A stretch of DNA of 64,000 bases from Tuctoria greenei (GCA_036927565.1 JAYESD010000001.1:114743110-114807109), one strand, 5' to 3'; positions 1 through 11,300 are shown, numbered from the stretch's first letter. Translations and numbers: made by a program. The notes: generated by a model from the letters alone, not told the origin.

Positions 1-117
1 GAAATATATAAGAACGAGTTCACCTCTGAAATTAATTGTTGTGTATGAACTCTATTGATTGCATCTTGTATATTCAGCAGAGTGTTGTTTGTATCCATAT
101 AAGTGATGTCCTCATCA
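1..117 (-). repeat. Element A 3' LTR (partial)
   Basis: This matches the high-coordinate edge of the 5' LTR at 3656-3772. On the minus strand the LTR starts TGATGAGGACATC. The rest lies outside the window. Confidence 0.88.
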
Positions 118-130
118 TCCTCCCCTCCTT
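118..130 (-). promoter_or_regulatory. Element A polypurine tract
   Basis: The minus strand reads AAGGAGGGGAGGA immediately before the 3' LTR start TGATGAGG. This is the expected position for priming plus-strand DNA. It lies inside the open frame described at 1-866. Confidence 0.75.
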
Positions 131-866
131 GAATTGGAGTCGTCCTCGACTCAAGTTCGTCTCCTCTCATTTGTTGGTCCAAATGTGCAACGCCATCAAA
201 TCTTCTTGTATGCATGAATGGAGGAGGCCAAGGTGGTGGACGACATAGTGCGCCATCTTGATCTTGTCCATCAAATAAGAGTGCACATTCACTTGAGCCA
301 GGATCCCAAACAAATGAACATTGTGTCATGTCTGTAGGTGCAATAATAATGTGCATGATCTCATCATTCTTCCCTTCTTTATGACAAGCCGTCCTCGGCT
401 TGCTCGTATGTCCAGCAAAAAGACTTGCTTTGGGGGTAGAGTTTAGGCCCGAGTGAGCACTGTCCATATTGCACAACCGCAGTGAAAAATGTTTTTGTTG
501 TCCCTGCTGCAAGGAAAAAATACTAGAAAAACTTGACAAGATATTATTAGCGTTAGTACATTCATTTACTTGACCATGTTGTTGCAGCACAAAAGGAGCT
601 TCCTCATTTGAACATATGTAAACTTTATGCACCATAAACATACCACTATGTTCATATTTGCCTATAGCATAAAAAATATTTCTACTTAACAAAGGAAATT
701 GAGACTGAGAAAATATTATCTTCTCTACGATATCTAGATCACAAAGAGTGTCAAATTCAATATAGCCCAAAGTATTTAGAGAAGATAACAATTTCAGCTC
801 ATCCCTTTCACATGTAGTTGGGATCAAATGCTTAATTTCAACACAAGTGAGTAATAAAGTATCAAA

Positions 867-1661
867 TTAATTTGGTTGTTCTAGCATAGGTACAATATAA
901 TTATCATCACACAACTCATTTTTGGTGTAAGAATCAGTAGGAAAATCAACTAATGGTAAATATGTATTATGAAAAGGTTCATCTTGTTGCTGCTCATCGA
1001 TAGTATGATTGGTAGCAAAATTCAGCACATCTGAAAATATCATACCTTGGTGAACTGTATAGCATTGTCCATTAACACTACTCTCATTTTCAGCAAGAAA
1101 TTCAAATGCATTATGAGTTGATTCATCAAAAAATTCAGAAGAATTGTTCAACACTTCACTCTCATTTGCATCTTCATTTATTTGTTCATGTTCCTGCAAA
1201 AGGTTAGGCAAAGGAGGAGGTACAACAAGAAAATTCTTCTCAAGTTCATGTATTTCATGTTTACAATTAGATACATTAGCAAAAGTTTCTCGCATAAGAA
1301 TTTTCATATCTTTCCATGTTCGAGGTCTTTCTAAATCACTTAAGTTGTTCCACCAAGTCAATGCACAACCTACTAATGCACTTGCAACATTTCTAATCTT
1401 TCTTTTCTCACACATATGACATTGTCCAAAAATTTTATCCAACTCTATTTCCCAAGCAATATATTCATCGTAACCAAAACCATCATAAGAAGGAAGAGAT
1501 GGGAGAATGTAATTACTTCTTGTGGAAGGTGTTGTAAAGGTGGTCTGAATGTCATGTGAATCCTTGGTTGATGTTTGATTTTTAGTGAGCAACTCTATCG
1601 CCGTCTTCATCATGTCCATCATCTCAGCATATAATGCACGATTCTTGCTTTTACCTGACAT
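867..1661 (-). CDS. Element A Gag-like protein
   Basis: The frame encodes a 264-residue protein starting at the ATG at 1661 (MSGKSKN). The frame is open further upstream to 1913, but this ATG precedes the conserved part. Residues about 57-132 carry a Ty3/gypsy Gag core: an aromatic YDGFGYDEY segment, then ALTWW and a TWKDMK..MR..F block, as in the Retrotrans_gag family. Gag forms the cytoplasmic particle that packages element RNA. The usual C-terminal part of the capsid and the CCHC zinc knuckle are missing. Instead there is an acidic, low-complexity tail ending at TAA (867-869). The protein may be supplied for, or packaged with, products of an autonomous relative. The Gag assignment is good; function in trans is inference. 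Confidence 0.72.
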   Translation of the reverse strand: MSGKSKNRALYAEMMDMMKTAIELLTKNQTSTKDSHDIQTTFTTPSTRSNYILPSLPSYDGFGYDEYIAWEIELDKIFGQCHMCEKRKIRNVASALVGCALTWWNNLSDLERPRTWKDMKILMRETFANVSNCKHEIHELEKNFLVVPPPLPNLLQEHEQINEDANESEVLNNSSEFFDESTHNAFEFLAENESSVNGQCYTVHQGMIFSDVLNFATNHTIDEQQQDEPFHNTYLPLVDFPTDSYTKNELCDDNYIVPMLEQPN

Positions 1662-2857
1662 TGTTAATAGCAAACAGAAGACAACCCAAAAAAATTTGTT
1701 ATCCCTATCAACTACAAAGGATAATGGAAAAGTGGAAGTGGAATCACACACTCTCAAGCGTCTTACCACGCTCTTACAAGTGTTCTTACTGACACTGCAG
1801 GTGGCAAACAGTGGCCGGTATGAAGAAACAAATGAAGCGTGGGATAATTGCAAATGTGTATCGATTCTGCTCAAGAGTAAGGTGTAGCTTGGATGGCACT
1901 TTATTTGTAGCAAGGATTAGCAACAATGAAATCAGATAGTAAAGTTGAGTAAGTGTCCAAAGTACTTGTCAAAGTTGCTGGCCTAAATGTGTTCCTAGTA
2001 GTTCAAGCTAGCAAGACATGAGACAAAATTAGATGACACAAAGAATGCAAGCACTTCTTTTTTTTGTTGTTTTTTTTTCTCCTTTTTTGTGCGGCTTTTG
2101 TATCTTCTTTTGCACTTGCCTTTTTCTTTTTTTTTTCTTCCTTTTTTTTTCAGAATGTGCTGCAAAGGAAGAACACAATGCAAACACTCAAAGATATCTT
2201 GTATGTCTGTTACAAATTTTCTGCTCAATGTTCAAAGGACAATTAAGCACCTTTATAGTCCCCAAATCTAAAAACTTTGAACAGAAATATTATAGATCTA
2301 TCTCTTCTATTTAATTTCGGTATATGGAAGATCTATTTTGGATAAGAACAATGGGAGATATTGCCCCCGAAATACAGATTGTTCAGAATTTCTAGATCAA
2401 TAACAGATTCAGATCTAATGCAATTTCGACATTGATAACTACATTTTCTGAGAGATTGATGAATAAGAAAGTTATAGAAAACTTCTTAAGCTTTCCAGAA
2501 AGTACAAGAACTCTAAAATCCAAGTTCGTATGTGCAAGATATGATGAAAATACCTAACTGGACAGAGGCAAATCTAATCTGGACGTGATGACGTGACTCA
2601 AAAGGATGAATCACACAATGCAAAACTCAAACTAAGACCAAAAACACTTTCTAAACCAGCAATATGACTCAACCACGGACACAAACTCAACAAAACCAAA
2701 CTGAATAACAAAGTTGCAAAGGCTCAATGTGGTTTGGACAAAGTAATGAACAGATCTACTAAACTACAAGTTTTTTGTGGCTTTTTTGTGGACTCTAGGT
2801 ATGAAAAACAAAACTAATGTAATGGATAGATGAATTAACTAACGGGCAACCTGGAAA
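1662..2857 (-). other. Element A untranslated leader
   Basis: This is the stretch between primer site and gag. I see no conserved reading frame. On the plus strand, 2050-2160 is a T-rich low-complexity tract, so the transcript is A-rich there. Short open frames around it on both strands arise from this composition. Confidence 0.6.
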
Positions 2858-2867
2858 TCTGATACCA
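2858..2867 (-). promoter_or_regulatory. Element A primer-binding site (initiator Met tRNA type)
   Basis: On the minus strand TGGTATCAGA follows the LTR end (CCTATCA) after a two-base AT spacer. It matches ten bases of the plant initiator tRNA-Met site and then diverges. Confidence 0.75.
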
Positions 2868-2869
2868 AT

Positions 2870-3772
2870 TGATAGGAAAAGAGTAGGCCCAATCTTCCGA
2901 GGGGTAATGGATAAGTTGATTGATGGAGATCTCGACGTTGATGATCCGAGGCTCTCGAGTAGAACACGAACAACCCCTGCAATCACTACACCACGGCTCC
3001 GTTGGTTATCAACCGTGCTGCACACGCTTGACCTCGCTAAGAAGGCTAATCCCTGCAAGTGCAACCGAGAACACAAGCAAGAACAAGGTAGACACGATCT
3101 GAAATAGCGAAGTTGGGGTTTCACAAACTGTAGAACAACGATATTATTAATCTAAGCAAAACCCAATTGTCTATGGCGGCTACCATGGAGTATATATAGG
3201 TGGGAGGACGTCCAAGGGGGTGTTAGGGTCGTGACCTAACCCTAAGACACGAAAATAATGGACTTAGACTTGATACAAGGCCCAATGGCCCAATACGGTG
3301 GCGCAGCACCCTGACAGATTCTGTACTTGATTTTGTTTCGACGATTCCCGACGAGTCCAAAGAATTTTGACATGGGACTGCTGCCATTGGAAAGTTTATA
3401 CTCTCCTCTTTCCGTGCATATGTAGAACGTCCAAAACGGAGTTTGTATGCGTCCTGGGCGTCCGTTTTAGTGCGTACTGCTCCTGGACTCCGAGTTGGAT
3501 ACGATTTGGAGTTTGGTTCGGTTTCCATCTTCTTTGAACGAATTCTCTGGTCTTCCACGTCCCTAATACTCCCTACAAGTACTCCTTGAACCTCTCCATG
3601 GATCCTAATCATAAATAAATCATTAAGTAGCAATCTATGCTCAAAAACATATAAGGAAATATATAAGAACGAGTTCACCTCTGAAATTAATTGTTGTGTA
3701 TGAACTCTATTGATTGCATCTTGTATATTCAGCAGAGTGTTGTTTGTATCCATATAAGTGATGTCCTCATCA
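2870..3772 (-). repeat. Element A 5' LTR
   Basis: The LTR is 903 bp. On the minus strand it starts TGATGAGG and ends CCTATCA, giving TG...CA termini. The right edge is fixed by identity to bases 1-117 and the left edge by the primer-binding site. It contains an open frame on the minus strand (3772 to 3223), which is the part of the element's reading frame that would lie in the 3' LTR. Confidence 0.85.
3191..3198 (-). promoter_or_regulatory. Element A LTR TATA box
   Basis: The minus strand reads CCTATATATACTCC here, about 575 bp into the LTR and well placed for transcription toward gag. Confidence 0.5.
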
Positions 3773-3838
3773 TGGAGGCAGGCCACTTACGCATTTCTAT
3801 CCTTCGTGCGGGGGTACCCGGTCTTATATGTACCGACA
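3773..3838 (-). repeat. Fragment B LTR end
   Basis: The plus strand ends GTACCGACA and has a GGTACCC block upstream, as in element E's LTR. Only 66 bp remain because element A is inserted on its left. Confidence 0.6.
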
Positions 3839-4349
3839 GTGGCCTCTGGGTCTAACCTAGGAGGGGGGGGGGCAAGGAGCCCACTGGTGGGGGCCTAATT
3901 TTGGTTTTTCGCCTGCCTTTTCATGTTTGTCTTGGGCAGCCGAAGCGATTGCACACCTCTGCTGCAGCGACCACGCTTCCACCATCGGTTCGGAGGTCAT
4001 GGCGACGTGATCTTTGACTGCTGTATTATCTTTAACTGCAGCAGTTCCCAATGCGGCTGTTATGCTCCTGCCGCTCCGCCTATATGGGAGCCGTCGAGTC
4101 GTCTTTACAGGTGGCTGACCACTCGGGCCAGCCCTTCTGACAGGCCCCACTATCGTGGGTGCTGTGGGTTGCGCAACGCGTGCCAGGACAGGCAACCCGC
4201 ATGATGTGTCAAGCATCGTGTGCGCAAGAAACAATTGTTGTCAAAGGCGGTTCCTTCCTTATTCTCGCCCCAACGCTTGAGCCATCATCTTCTCCATCTG
4301 AGCGCCTGAGCCCTCACCACTTGCAAAGTTCTCAATTTAATCTTCTCCA

Positions 4350-4805
4350 ATGGCTGTGAACTTGCCTCCTTCCCGCATCGAGGATGTGGGTCTAGTGATG
4401 CAAGTGCTTGGATGGGAAGATGAGGAATGGAAGAATTGGATCCGTTGTGGTTCCCTCCCCCATGACCTGCAGGCTGAAGAGATCGTACTCTTCACAGTGT
4501 ACGCGCATGCTGGGTTCGTTCCGCTCGTGTCCTCCTTCCTTGTGACTCTTCTGGAGGTCTTCGAGCTCTTGCTTCATCACCTGTTGCCGAACTGCTTCGT
4601 GGTGGCGGCGGTCTTCTCGCACTTCTGCGAGATTTTTGTGGGAGTCCACCCATCCGTGCTGGTGTTCCGGCAGTTCTTTGTGTATAGGCAGATAGGGAAG
4701 ACCAAAACAAACTGACTTGGAGCCTACTACTTTCAGCAGCTACCATATAGTCTTTACAAGTACATTACCCCCCTCGGGGCAGGAAGGTGGGATAGCTGAA
4801 GAGAA
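4350..4805 (+). pseudogene. Antisense gene of fragment B (PF04195-like), truncated
   Basis: The frame from ATG 4350 to the stop at 4713-4715 encodes 121 residues. They align with the 472-codon frame of element E (14426-15844): a hydrophobic block with F/Y-rich segments, a conserved FVPLVSSFLVTLLE-type stretch and FCEIFVGVHPS. This is the plant domain catalogued as 'putative gypsy type transposon' (PF04195), whose biochemical role is unknown. A one-base shift just before the stop moves the homologous frame; similarity then continues to about 4800 and ends in a stop. The gene runs opposite to the element's gag-pol, as in Tat-lineage elements. Element C cut it off soon after. Confidence 0.65.
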
Positions 4806-4832
4806 GACTTGGTTATCGTGCGCGCTGATGCC

Positions 4833-7800
4833 TGTAAAAGTCCTAAATTCAAAGCACAAAATTTATATAGGAGAATTCAAAATTTTTAATGGGAAAAATA
4901 AATCAAAATGGAAATGAAAAATCAAACCAAATCCAACTTCAGTGGAGGAATTAAAATATTCAAAATTTGCTCCTGTCCAAACTTTGCGAAAATAAATATC
5001 TGAGTTCACCATTAAGTTTCAAATATTCCAAATAGTCTCTCTGCAAAGTTTCAACATTTTTGAAGCGCATTTGATATATAATTCAGTGAAGACATTGAAA
5101 TATTTCAAATTCAAATTTGAATTTTCATTGAATCTTGATCAATTCGAAGTTTTGATTTCAGAATCAAATCCCAGATATTTAGTTGAGCCTATCTAGAAAT
5201 TTTCATGAATTTTGGACATCAGTTGGTAGGATATTTCCTTAACCAGAGAGGATTGACTTAAGGGGTAGTGGGACCCACTAGTCATAGAGACATTTACGGG
5301 AGTGCTCTGCTTTGGCTCAGCGTGGCGACACCGCATGGCATGCAAGCTCCACTGAGCTGCTTGCCAGCTTGAGCGCGTCATGGCGTGTCCCCTGCACCTT
5401 CCAGTCCATATCTTCAGCCCCTGACCCGAGCGGAACGACGTCATGCTCCTCTCTCTCCCTGTTTTCTTTCTTCCGCCGACAGCCGTAGCCGCCTCCCCTG
5501 TTCTTGCATAGCGCCCATGATTCTGCCCAATTTTCGTCTTCGTGCCAACAGCAAAAGTAAAGAATACTTCCTCCTTTACCATCTCCATCGATCAGTCCAT
5601 CGATTCCTTAATTGGTTGCGGTATATTTTGAAGCGTCGCAGACGTTCATGGTGAAGCCGCCGCGAACCGCCTCTACATCACCGTCGCCAGCCCTCCACAA
5701 GCCGCATTACACCTCGATTTCAACAGCAAGAAGGATTGCCAATGCGAGCTCTTTCTGACAGTAAAACCCGTGCCTCCTTTCCGTCAGTATCGAGCAAATG
5801 AATTGAGTTTTACCGTCGCTAGTTCATTTTGAGCTTCCTAGGTCATCAATTTAATTCCATTTCTACGTGCAATGATTCTTCAATCCAATTAAGGATTTTA
5901 TTCTATACATCCTAACGCACGTCTCCACAAAGAATCAAGAGGAACTATCGAGTGACGGCCGAGTTATTGTGTTTTCCCCACCGCCATGGAAAAAGCGTCG
6001 GGTCACTGTCGAAGGCAACCTTGATGACTATTCCAACTCTTTTGCACCTTCAAATAATCTTCCTCATGCTCCTAGGAACCTTCTCCGCCTTCACCCGATT
6101 TGCTTGCGCCATTTTCAAGCGATTCCGACCATCACCGAAACCCTAGCTCTGCCGCCGCCATCGTACGCTCATCTCCGGCCATCGTCGACTCGTCTGGACC
6201 TCACCAGCATGTAGCGCGTCCAGTTTGAGGGTTAGGCGGTCAAGACTGGGCCCGAAGTAGGTCGACACAGCAATCCCAGCGCGCGCCACCGCGGCTCCAG
6301 CGAGGAGCGCCGCCTCGCGACGCGAGCTTGAATAAAGGGGGCAGGCCCCGCATGTCAATCTCTGATGTGTCCCCCTCGGATCGGGGCCCGAATCAAATGC
6401 GGATGCACGGGTTAAACCCTATGGCCCATATGTGGCCCAGCTGTGATTGGTTGATTTTAAACCAGTGGGCCCAGCCGGTTTTATTTAAACTTTTCCTTCC
6501 AAATTAATTCCAGATTTCATCCAAATTTTGAAAATCAATTACTACTAGTCGAAGTGCTCAAATAATTCCAAATAAATTCTGGTAGACTCCACTTGATCTC
6601 AATTGTGCATTGGTCTAATTTGTTGGACATGAAACTCCCATAATTTTCATAATTAATTTCATTGAGGTAACTGCTTGGGAAATTAATTATCCTTGTTCTT
6701 TTAAATGAAAAATTCCCAATTTTTGTTAGAACACTCATAAAAATACACTTGATCTCCAATAAATATTTCAAGTTAATTGTACTTTATTTACTAGACCAAA
6801 CAGTGTTCAAATCAAATATGTCAATTGAAAAATGGAAAATTTCCAGAAACATTTTAAACATTTTCCCCAAACTTGTAAAATCAATTCTACCTACAAAAAG
6901 CTCAGAAAAATATGAAACTAAATTTTCCCAGGACCAGAAGAACCTCCTCTACCATAATCATCAACTGTTGTCCATGACAAAGCTTCAGAATTACAACTAA
7001 AATTCAGAGAAGGCTTTTATTTGTTGGAATTTTGGAGACAAAAAGCTTCCTTGATCATCTCCAATTTTGGTGCAGATCTTCCTCATAGAACTTACTATCC
7101 ACTGTAAAAATACCAAAGCCAATTAAGATCTTTTCTATAGTTTCTATATCACTCATGTTCTTTATATATTGCATCTCATATAGTGACCTAGATCGATGAG
7201 GAACCGGAGCCCTTGGAGAGTATACTTCCAGAAGCTAAGTATCCCTCTGACTCGCAGCTAAGCAAGCCTCGGTTTGCATTTAAGTGCTATTTCAAAGTTT
7301 CTATTTGTATCACTTATGTCTAGGATGAATTTTGTGCATTAGGGCTAAGGTGCTTGTTACTCCACTTGCATGACACACGAATCCTATGGAGTATTGGGTA
7401 GGTCTACAGCCCGACGAGTATCAAATGCCATGCTTAAGTTTTCAGGACTCTGGTAGAAGTCGAATAGTTGGAATCTACTCGCGAGATAGGATTTTATCAC
7501 ACGGGAAAGATTTGATCGAAGAATGGTTTCTGAATATAAAATTGAGACCGAGCAGCGGGTAGGATGTAGAGAGACGTGGTCTCACGTGTGTATCCCTGCT
7601 TGTGTCGGTTGAGGACCGATCCATGTGCGGCCCTGCTGGATAAGTTTGAACTGTACTAAATGCATACTGGGCATATGGAACCCAGGAAACCGATGTAACT
7701 TGATAACTTGGATGTCGAGGCATAGCCCACTGTCGATAGAGGTGGGTTGAGGGCAGCAAGGTGTAAATCGGTCGTCGGTCACAGAAACGCTCCGTGTAGG

Positions 7801-8597
7801 GACCTTATGCCCGTGATGGTGGGGCCGGTTCGACATTTGCGTTTCTAGTGAAAGGTTGCTGCGTATGACGTGGTGAGGAACACGGCACACAACCTAGCCA
7901 CAGGTGTACGTGACATGTTATTTGGGTGTCTACATATTGCAATCACCGTCCCTCGTGGTTACTTGAGTACCGCATGTTCACTGCGCTGTGACGTAGTAAA
8001 TACTGAAGCAGCCTGGAGAATATGATGTACTGAATTATAATTGTTTTGAAACTTTGATTGCTGTAAAATATGCTCACTAAAATTACTTTATTAAACTTGT
8101 AAGATGTTGTTAATAACTTGAAAATTAAGGATCAACATGTAGGAGAGTCATTTACTGCAATATCTATGCCTATGTTAAGTATCCCTGCATATAGAGTTCC
8201 ATGTTTAGGTGAGACGGTTAAGTGTTGTTGAGCCTTCGTGCTCACGGTTGCTATATTAAGTTGTTTGCAGGTGAGACGTATGAGGAAGGGCCCGAAGACG
8301 AGGTGATGCCCTCATCGGTGTATACCGCCGAGTGGGATCCCTGCACGCCGTCGTGATTGTTGTGTGCTGCTAGTGTGTAGCGTCCCTGGGTTGGACGGCT
8401 ACACTTTTGCATAGCTAGGCTGAGAATTTAGCTATGAATATTACTTCCGCTGTATATTAAGTATTGTAAAAGACTTCCATTGTTTATATAAATAAAACTT
8501 TGTACTTTGTTGTATTCTTTTCGTGTGTTCTGTTGGGTGCCGCATCGTATGGCACGACCCTCTACGATTCCTGGAATGTGTGGACCCAGTCCTCACA
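4833..8597 (+). repeat. Element C 5' LTR
   Basis: The LTR is 3765 bp, starting TGTAAAAGTCC and ending GTCCTCACA, with the primer site three bases later. It is related along its length to the 4.2-kb LTRs of element F (F's sense strand starts TGTAAAACCCC). An AATAAA poly(A)-type signal lies at 8491-8496. I find no gene in it; the longer open frames in 5190-6360 are GC-rich and present on both strands. The 3' LTR is outside the window, so divergence cannot be measured. Confidence 0.82.
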
Positions 8598-8600
8598 GCC

Positions 8601-8613
8601 TGGTATCAGAGTC
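8601..8613 (+). promoter_or_regulatory. Element C primer-binding site
   Basis: TGGTATCAGAGTC follows the LTR end after GCC. This is the initiator tRNA-Met type of site, with one change from TGGTATCAGAGCC. Confidence 0.8.
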
Positions 8614-8620
8614 GCATTGG

Positions 8621-10323
8621 GAATAGCACCCTCGAAAAGAGCCTATTTTGAATACTTAAGAGTAGTCGAATGAGGATTATTTAATTTGCCCACATAAGGT
8701 CTATTATAGTATTAGTTACTTAAGGTGGCAAGCTAACTTATGTGTTATTATATTTTGTAATGACGCTCCGACGTCGGGTAAGAGGTAAGGTACGCCACTG
8801 CAAGCGGATAAATTGCGGTATGCTCACCATGCGGGAGGTAGCATGTAATTGTGAATATGAGTCGCTGAAACTTTCCATGTCTCTGAGAACATATGACACG
8901 CGGTACCCTAGCATGCTTTAATGTTAGTGGGAGCCCCCGTCGGGTGGGACATAACCCGATGTGCCCCCTACTGGTGCAGCACTATGCAAAGACGTGGGAC
9001 CCCGTCGGGTGGTAGAAAACCCGGTCATGTACCTCGAGACGTGGCTTAGCTCGGGGCGGCCCATATGGAATGATATGGGATGAATGTTTTTACTTTCATA
9101 TATATTATTGTAAACTGTTCGCCCGCGCGGGCGGTGCCGTACGGCACCATATGTTTGATCTATCATTTGTGTGTAGCCACAGGACACTAATCATGTTCTA
9201 AGTAGCTCGAGTAGAAAACGTTTGTGAGTGAAAGTCATTACTGCCACCGTTGAGACGTATGCCGGAATGCCGGCCTAGGATTTTCTTTGGTGAGGGCGTA
9301 GTACTGGCATTGAATTCGAGTTTCATCAGGCATGTCAACGATGATATACGTGTTGGTGGTGTGACTCGACAACAAGTAAAAATTTCCATATTAGGACTAT
9401 GTTTGAATTTGTAATCTCTGTTTTGCAGCGTGCTGGTCAGATTTTAAGTTAATCATGTGGTCGCTGTGGTATGCAGGCCTATGATTTGGGAACTTGAGGA
9501 AGTCCTCCACAAGTTTCATTTTCAGCTCCAAGGCAGATTTGAATATTTAAAACTTGAAAACTTCACTTGAACTTAAACTGCCCAGTTCCTGGTTCAAACT
9601 GTGAACTGGACAGAAAATTGACTAAGATTGAAATAGCATAACTTCCTGTATATTTCAACCCTGAAGTTCTACTACACATGGTTGGAAATTTTAGAGAGTC
9701 CTCTAAAACTCTTATGTTCAACTCCATATTCGAATCCCCCTGTAAGCTAATGAAAAATTCATATTTCCAAACTCTGTTAAATCTGCACAGAGACTGGACA
9801 GTTTTTGTAGCCTGTCACTGTCTTGATCATATCTCTTCGTAGAATCGACGAATGACTTTTTGCAATGCATTTATGTAATCCTGAGGATGTGTACAACAAT
9901 GTTGTAGATGATTAATTTTGCATATATTGATGTTTTGTATCTGGAAAGATGTGGACACAATCAACCTTAAACAAAGGAGATGCTGTCAAAATTTTTCCAG
10001 AAAACTGTCAACATGCAACAATCATATCGCCTCATACAGAAATGATATGAAGGCAAATAAATACATTCGGGAAAGCTATTTGAGTTTACTACAACTGGGT
10101 AGTTGAGCTCAAGTCCTGAATGTGCCTTTAGCTGGATGAAAATTTCAAATTTCTCCATTCATGTCAAAATGAACAGAAACTGAGAATGAATTCCAGTGTT
10201 ATGTTTCATTTGGCATTTGAATTTGAATTCATTTTTATAATTAAAATTTCACATCCATTATATGTTATTCAACAAAGTTTGTTGAATTTGAGTATTTGAC
10301 TTATTCAAGTACTTCTTTTATAG
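8621..10323 (+). other. Element C leader with probable intron
   Basis: This 1.7-kb non-coding stretch lies between primer site and ORF0. It includes GGGTAAGAGGTAAGG (splice-donor-like, GT at 8778 or 8785), also present in element F, and ends TTTTATAG directly before the ORF0 ATG at 10324. An intron of about 1.5 kb would bring the LTR transcript straight onto ORF0. Splicing is inferred from the sites alone. Confidence 0.45.
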
Positions 10324-10579
10324 ATGACGGATGTGATGCTGTTGCCGGACGGATGGGTATTTTCCACGTGCGCTAGCCGTCCGGGCTTCCCGATCATGCT
10401 ACGGGAGGTGCTCCAACAGTTTGGCTTCATCGAGATGCCATGCTATTGGGGTCAAGAGGCGATTCACAGAGGCGTACTGTCATGTACCGTCCTGGTCAAC
10501 ATCCCAGCTAGTCCGCGTTTTTATGGATGGGCTCCTTTTTCGGTCACTATCCAGGAAGCTCGTTTGGAGGACACGTGGG
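10324..10579 (+). pseudogene. Element C ORF0, N-terminal part
   Basis: This is an 85-codon N-terminal piece of the extra protein encoded before gag, starting at ATG 10324 right after an AG. It aligns with F's ORF0 (LP.GWVFSTC, GFP, C/RYWG, C+..V.+PA.P...GWAPFS, LE.TW). I know of an extra frame at this position in the rice RIRE3/RIRE8 elements; its function is not established. The frame is cut by element D at 10580 and resumes at 60383. The open frame that continues past 10579 comes from D's LTR and is not part of this protein. Confidence 0.72.
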
Positions 10580-10656
10580 TGCGAGACCTATGTGTGCTAA
10601 ATACATTGGCTATGGCGATAAAAGTTTTGAATACTACCAAAACACCTTTATCATTA

Positions 10657-10790
10657 AGTTCCGACTTGTTCTGTCTAGGTCCGACTTCTTTGTCTAGGTC
10701 CGACTAGCTTTGGTTAGCTCCGGCGCTAGGTCCGGCTAGCTTTGGTAAGCTCCGGTTCAAGGTCCGGTTAGCTTTTCCAAGGTTCGGAGC
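10657..10790 (+). repeat. CCG-core motif array in the D LTR
   Basis: GGTCCGACTAGC, GGTCCGGCTAGC and AGCTCCGG recur here. CCG cores start at 10661, 10681, 10700, 10720, 10732, 10752 and 10764, and a degenerate one (TCG) at 10784. They form four pairs about 20 bp apart. A similar array is in the 3' LTR at about 47273-47410. Confidence 0.7.
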
Positions 10791-11300
10791 TTGATCGCAG
10801 TGGTTCTGTTTTTATCTTGCAATGATTCGTACTTGTTTTACATTGATGGAAAGATTGCTTAGTATTCATTTGCTATGTTTTTGGTGTATTTTGGTGGTTA
10901 TGGTTGATATCATTTTGCTATGTTTTGCAACATGCTTATGTGAGGTGCTCACGTAAGATGTTGTAGTTTCAGAACTAACGAGAGTCAAGTCGAGGACTTG
11001 TGCTCGGAAGTATTGGTTGTTTGTTCATTTGCAGGTGTTGCTTGAGTTCAAGACATGGCTGGTGACTGGATCCATTGAACTAGTCTTAGGGAGAAGATGA
11101 GGTTCAACAACAAAGTTCGGGAGGAATTGTGGTTGAGTTGATCGGGAGGTTGTGCAGCATGTTTGAATCAAGAACAATGCATATGAAGGTATCGTGTACG
11201 TCGTTGGAAGATGTTTGCACGTGTGCAAGGAGTGCATGGACGTGGCTACATGGTTCCGAAGCGTGATGAAGAGATGTGGATGTAAAAAATTGGTCGGAAA

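Larger units (their letters stand above)
1..866 (-). pseudogene. Element A downstream open frame running into the 3' LTR
   Basis: Directly after the gag stop (TAA at 867-869) the same minus-strand frame stays open for 288 codons to the window edge. It crosses the polypurine tract and enters the LTR. In the 5' LTR copy the equivalent frame stays open from 3772 to a stop at 3223, which predicts about 430 codons in total. Near the LTR boundary the translation is acidic (SRTTPIQGGEDDEDI), a style I associate with the C-terminal end of plant gypsy polyproteins. There is no protease, RT or integrase motif. It may be the fused tail of a polyprotein whose middle was deleted, or a piece reached by stop-codon readthrough. 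I do not recognise a function. Confidence 0.6.
1..3772 (-). mobile_element. Element A: gypsy-type LTR retrotransposon with gag but no pol
   Basis: Bases 1-117 repeat bases 3656-3772 almost exactly, which marks the same edge of two LTRs. The element reads on the minus strand. The 5' LTR is 2870-3772, the primer-binding site lies just inside it, gag follows, and a polypurine tract at 118-130 abuts the 3' LTR, which runs off the window start. The interior is only about 2.75 kb and holds no protease, reverse transcriptase or integrase, so the element is non-autonomous. The gag fold, the LTR of about 0.9 kb, the initiator-Met-type primer site and a reading frame that runs into the 3' LTR together resemble non-autonomous relatives of the centromeric CRM lineage. 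That lineage call is inference. The target duplication cannot be checked because the far LTR edge is outside the window. Confidence 0.85.
3773..4832 (-). mobile_element. Fragment B: Tat-like gypsy element, 3' part
   Basis: The end of an LTR (GTACCGACA at 3830-3838) is followed by GTGGCCTCTGGG and then a plus-strand gene. This is the same order as element E at 13811-15844, so B is a diverged member of E's family with sense direction minus. Element A broke B's LTR at 3772/3773, and element C broke its interior at 4832/4833. The remainder should lie beyond the right end of the window. Confidence 0.7.

Noticed and set aside
2033..2314. Hydrophobic Phe/Leu-rich open frames on the plus strand
   Set aside because: They are translations of a T-rich tract in the leader of element A and only look like membrane segments.
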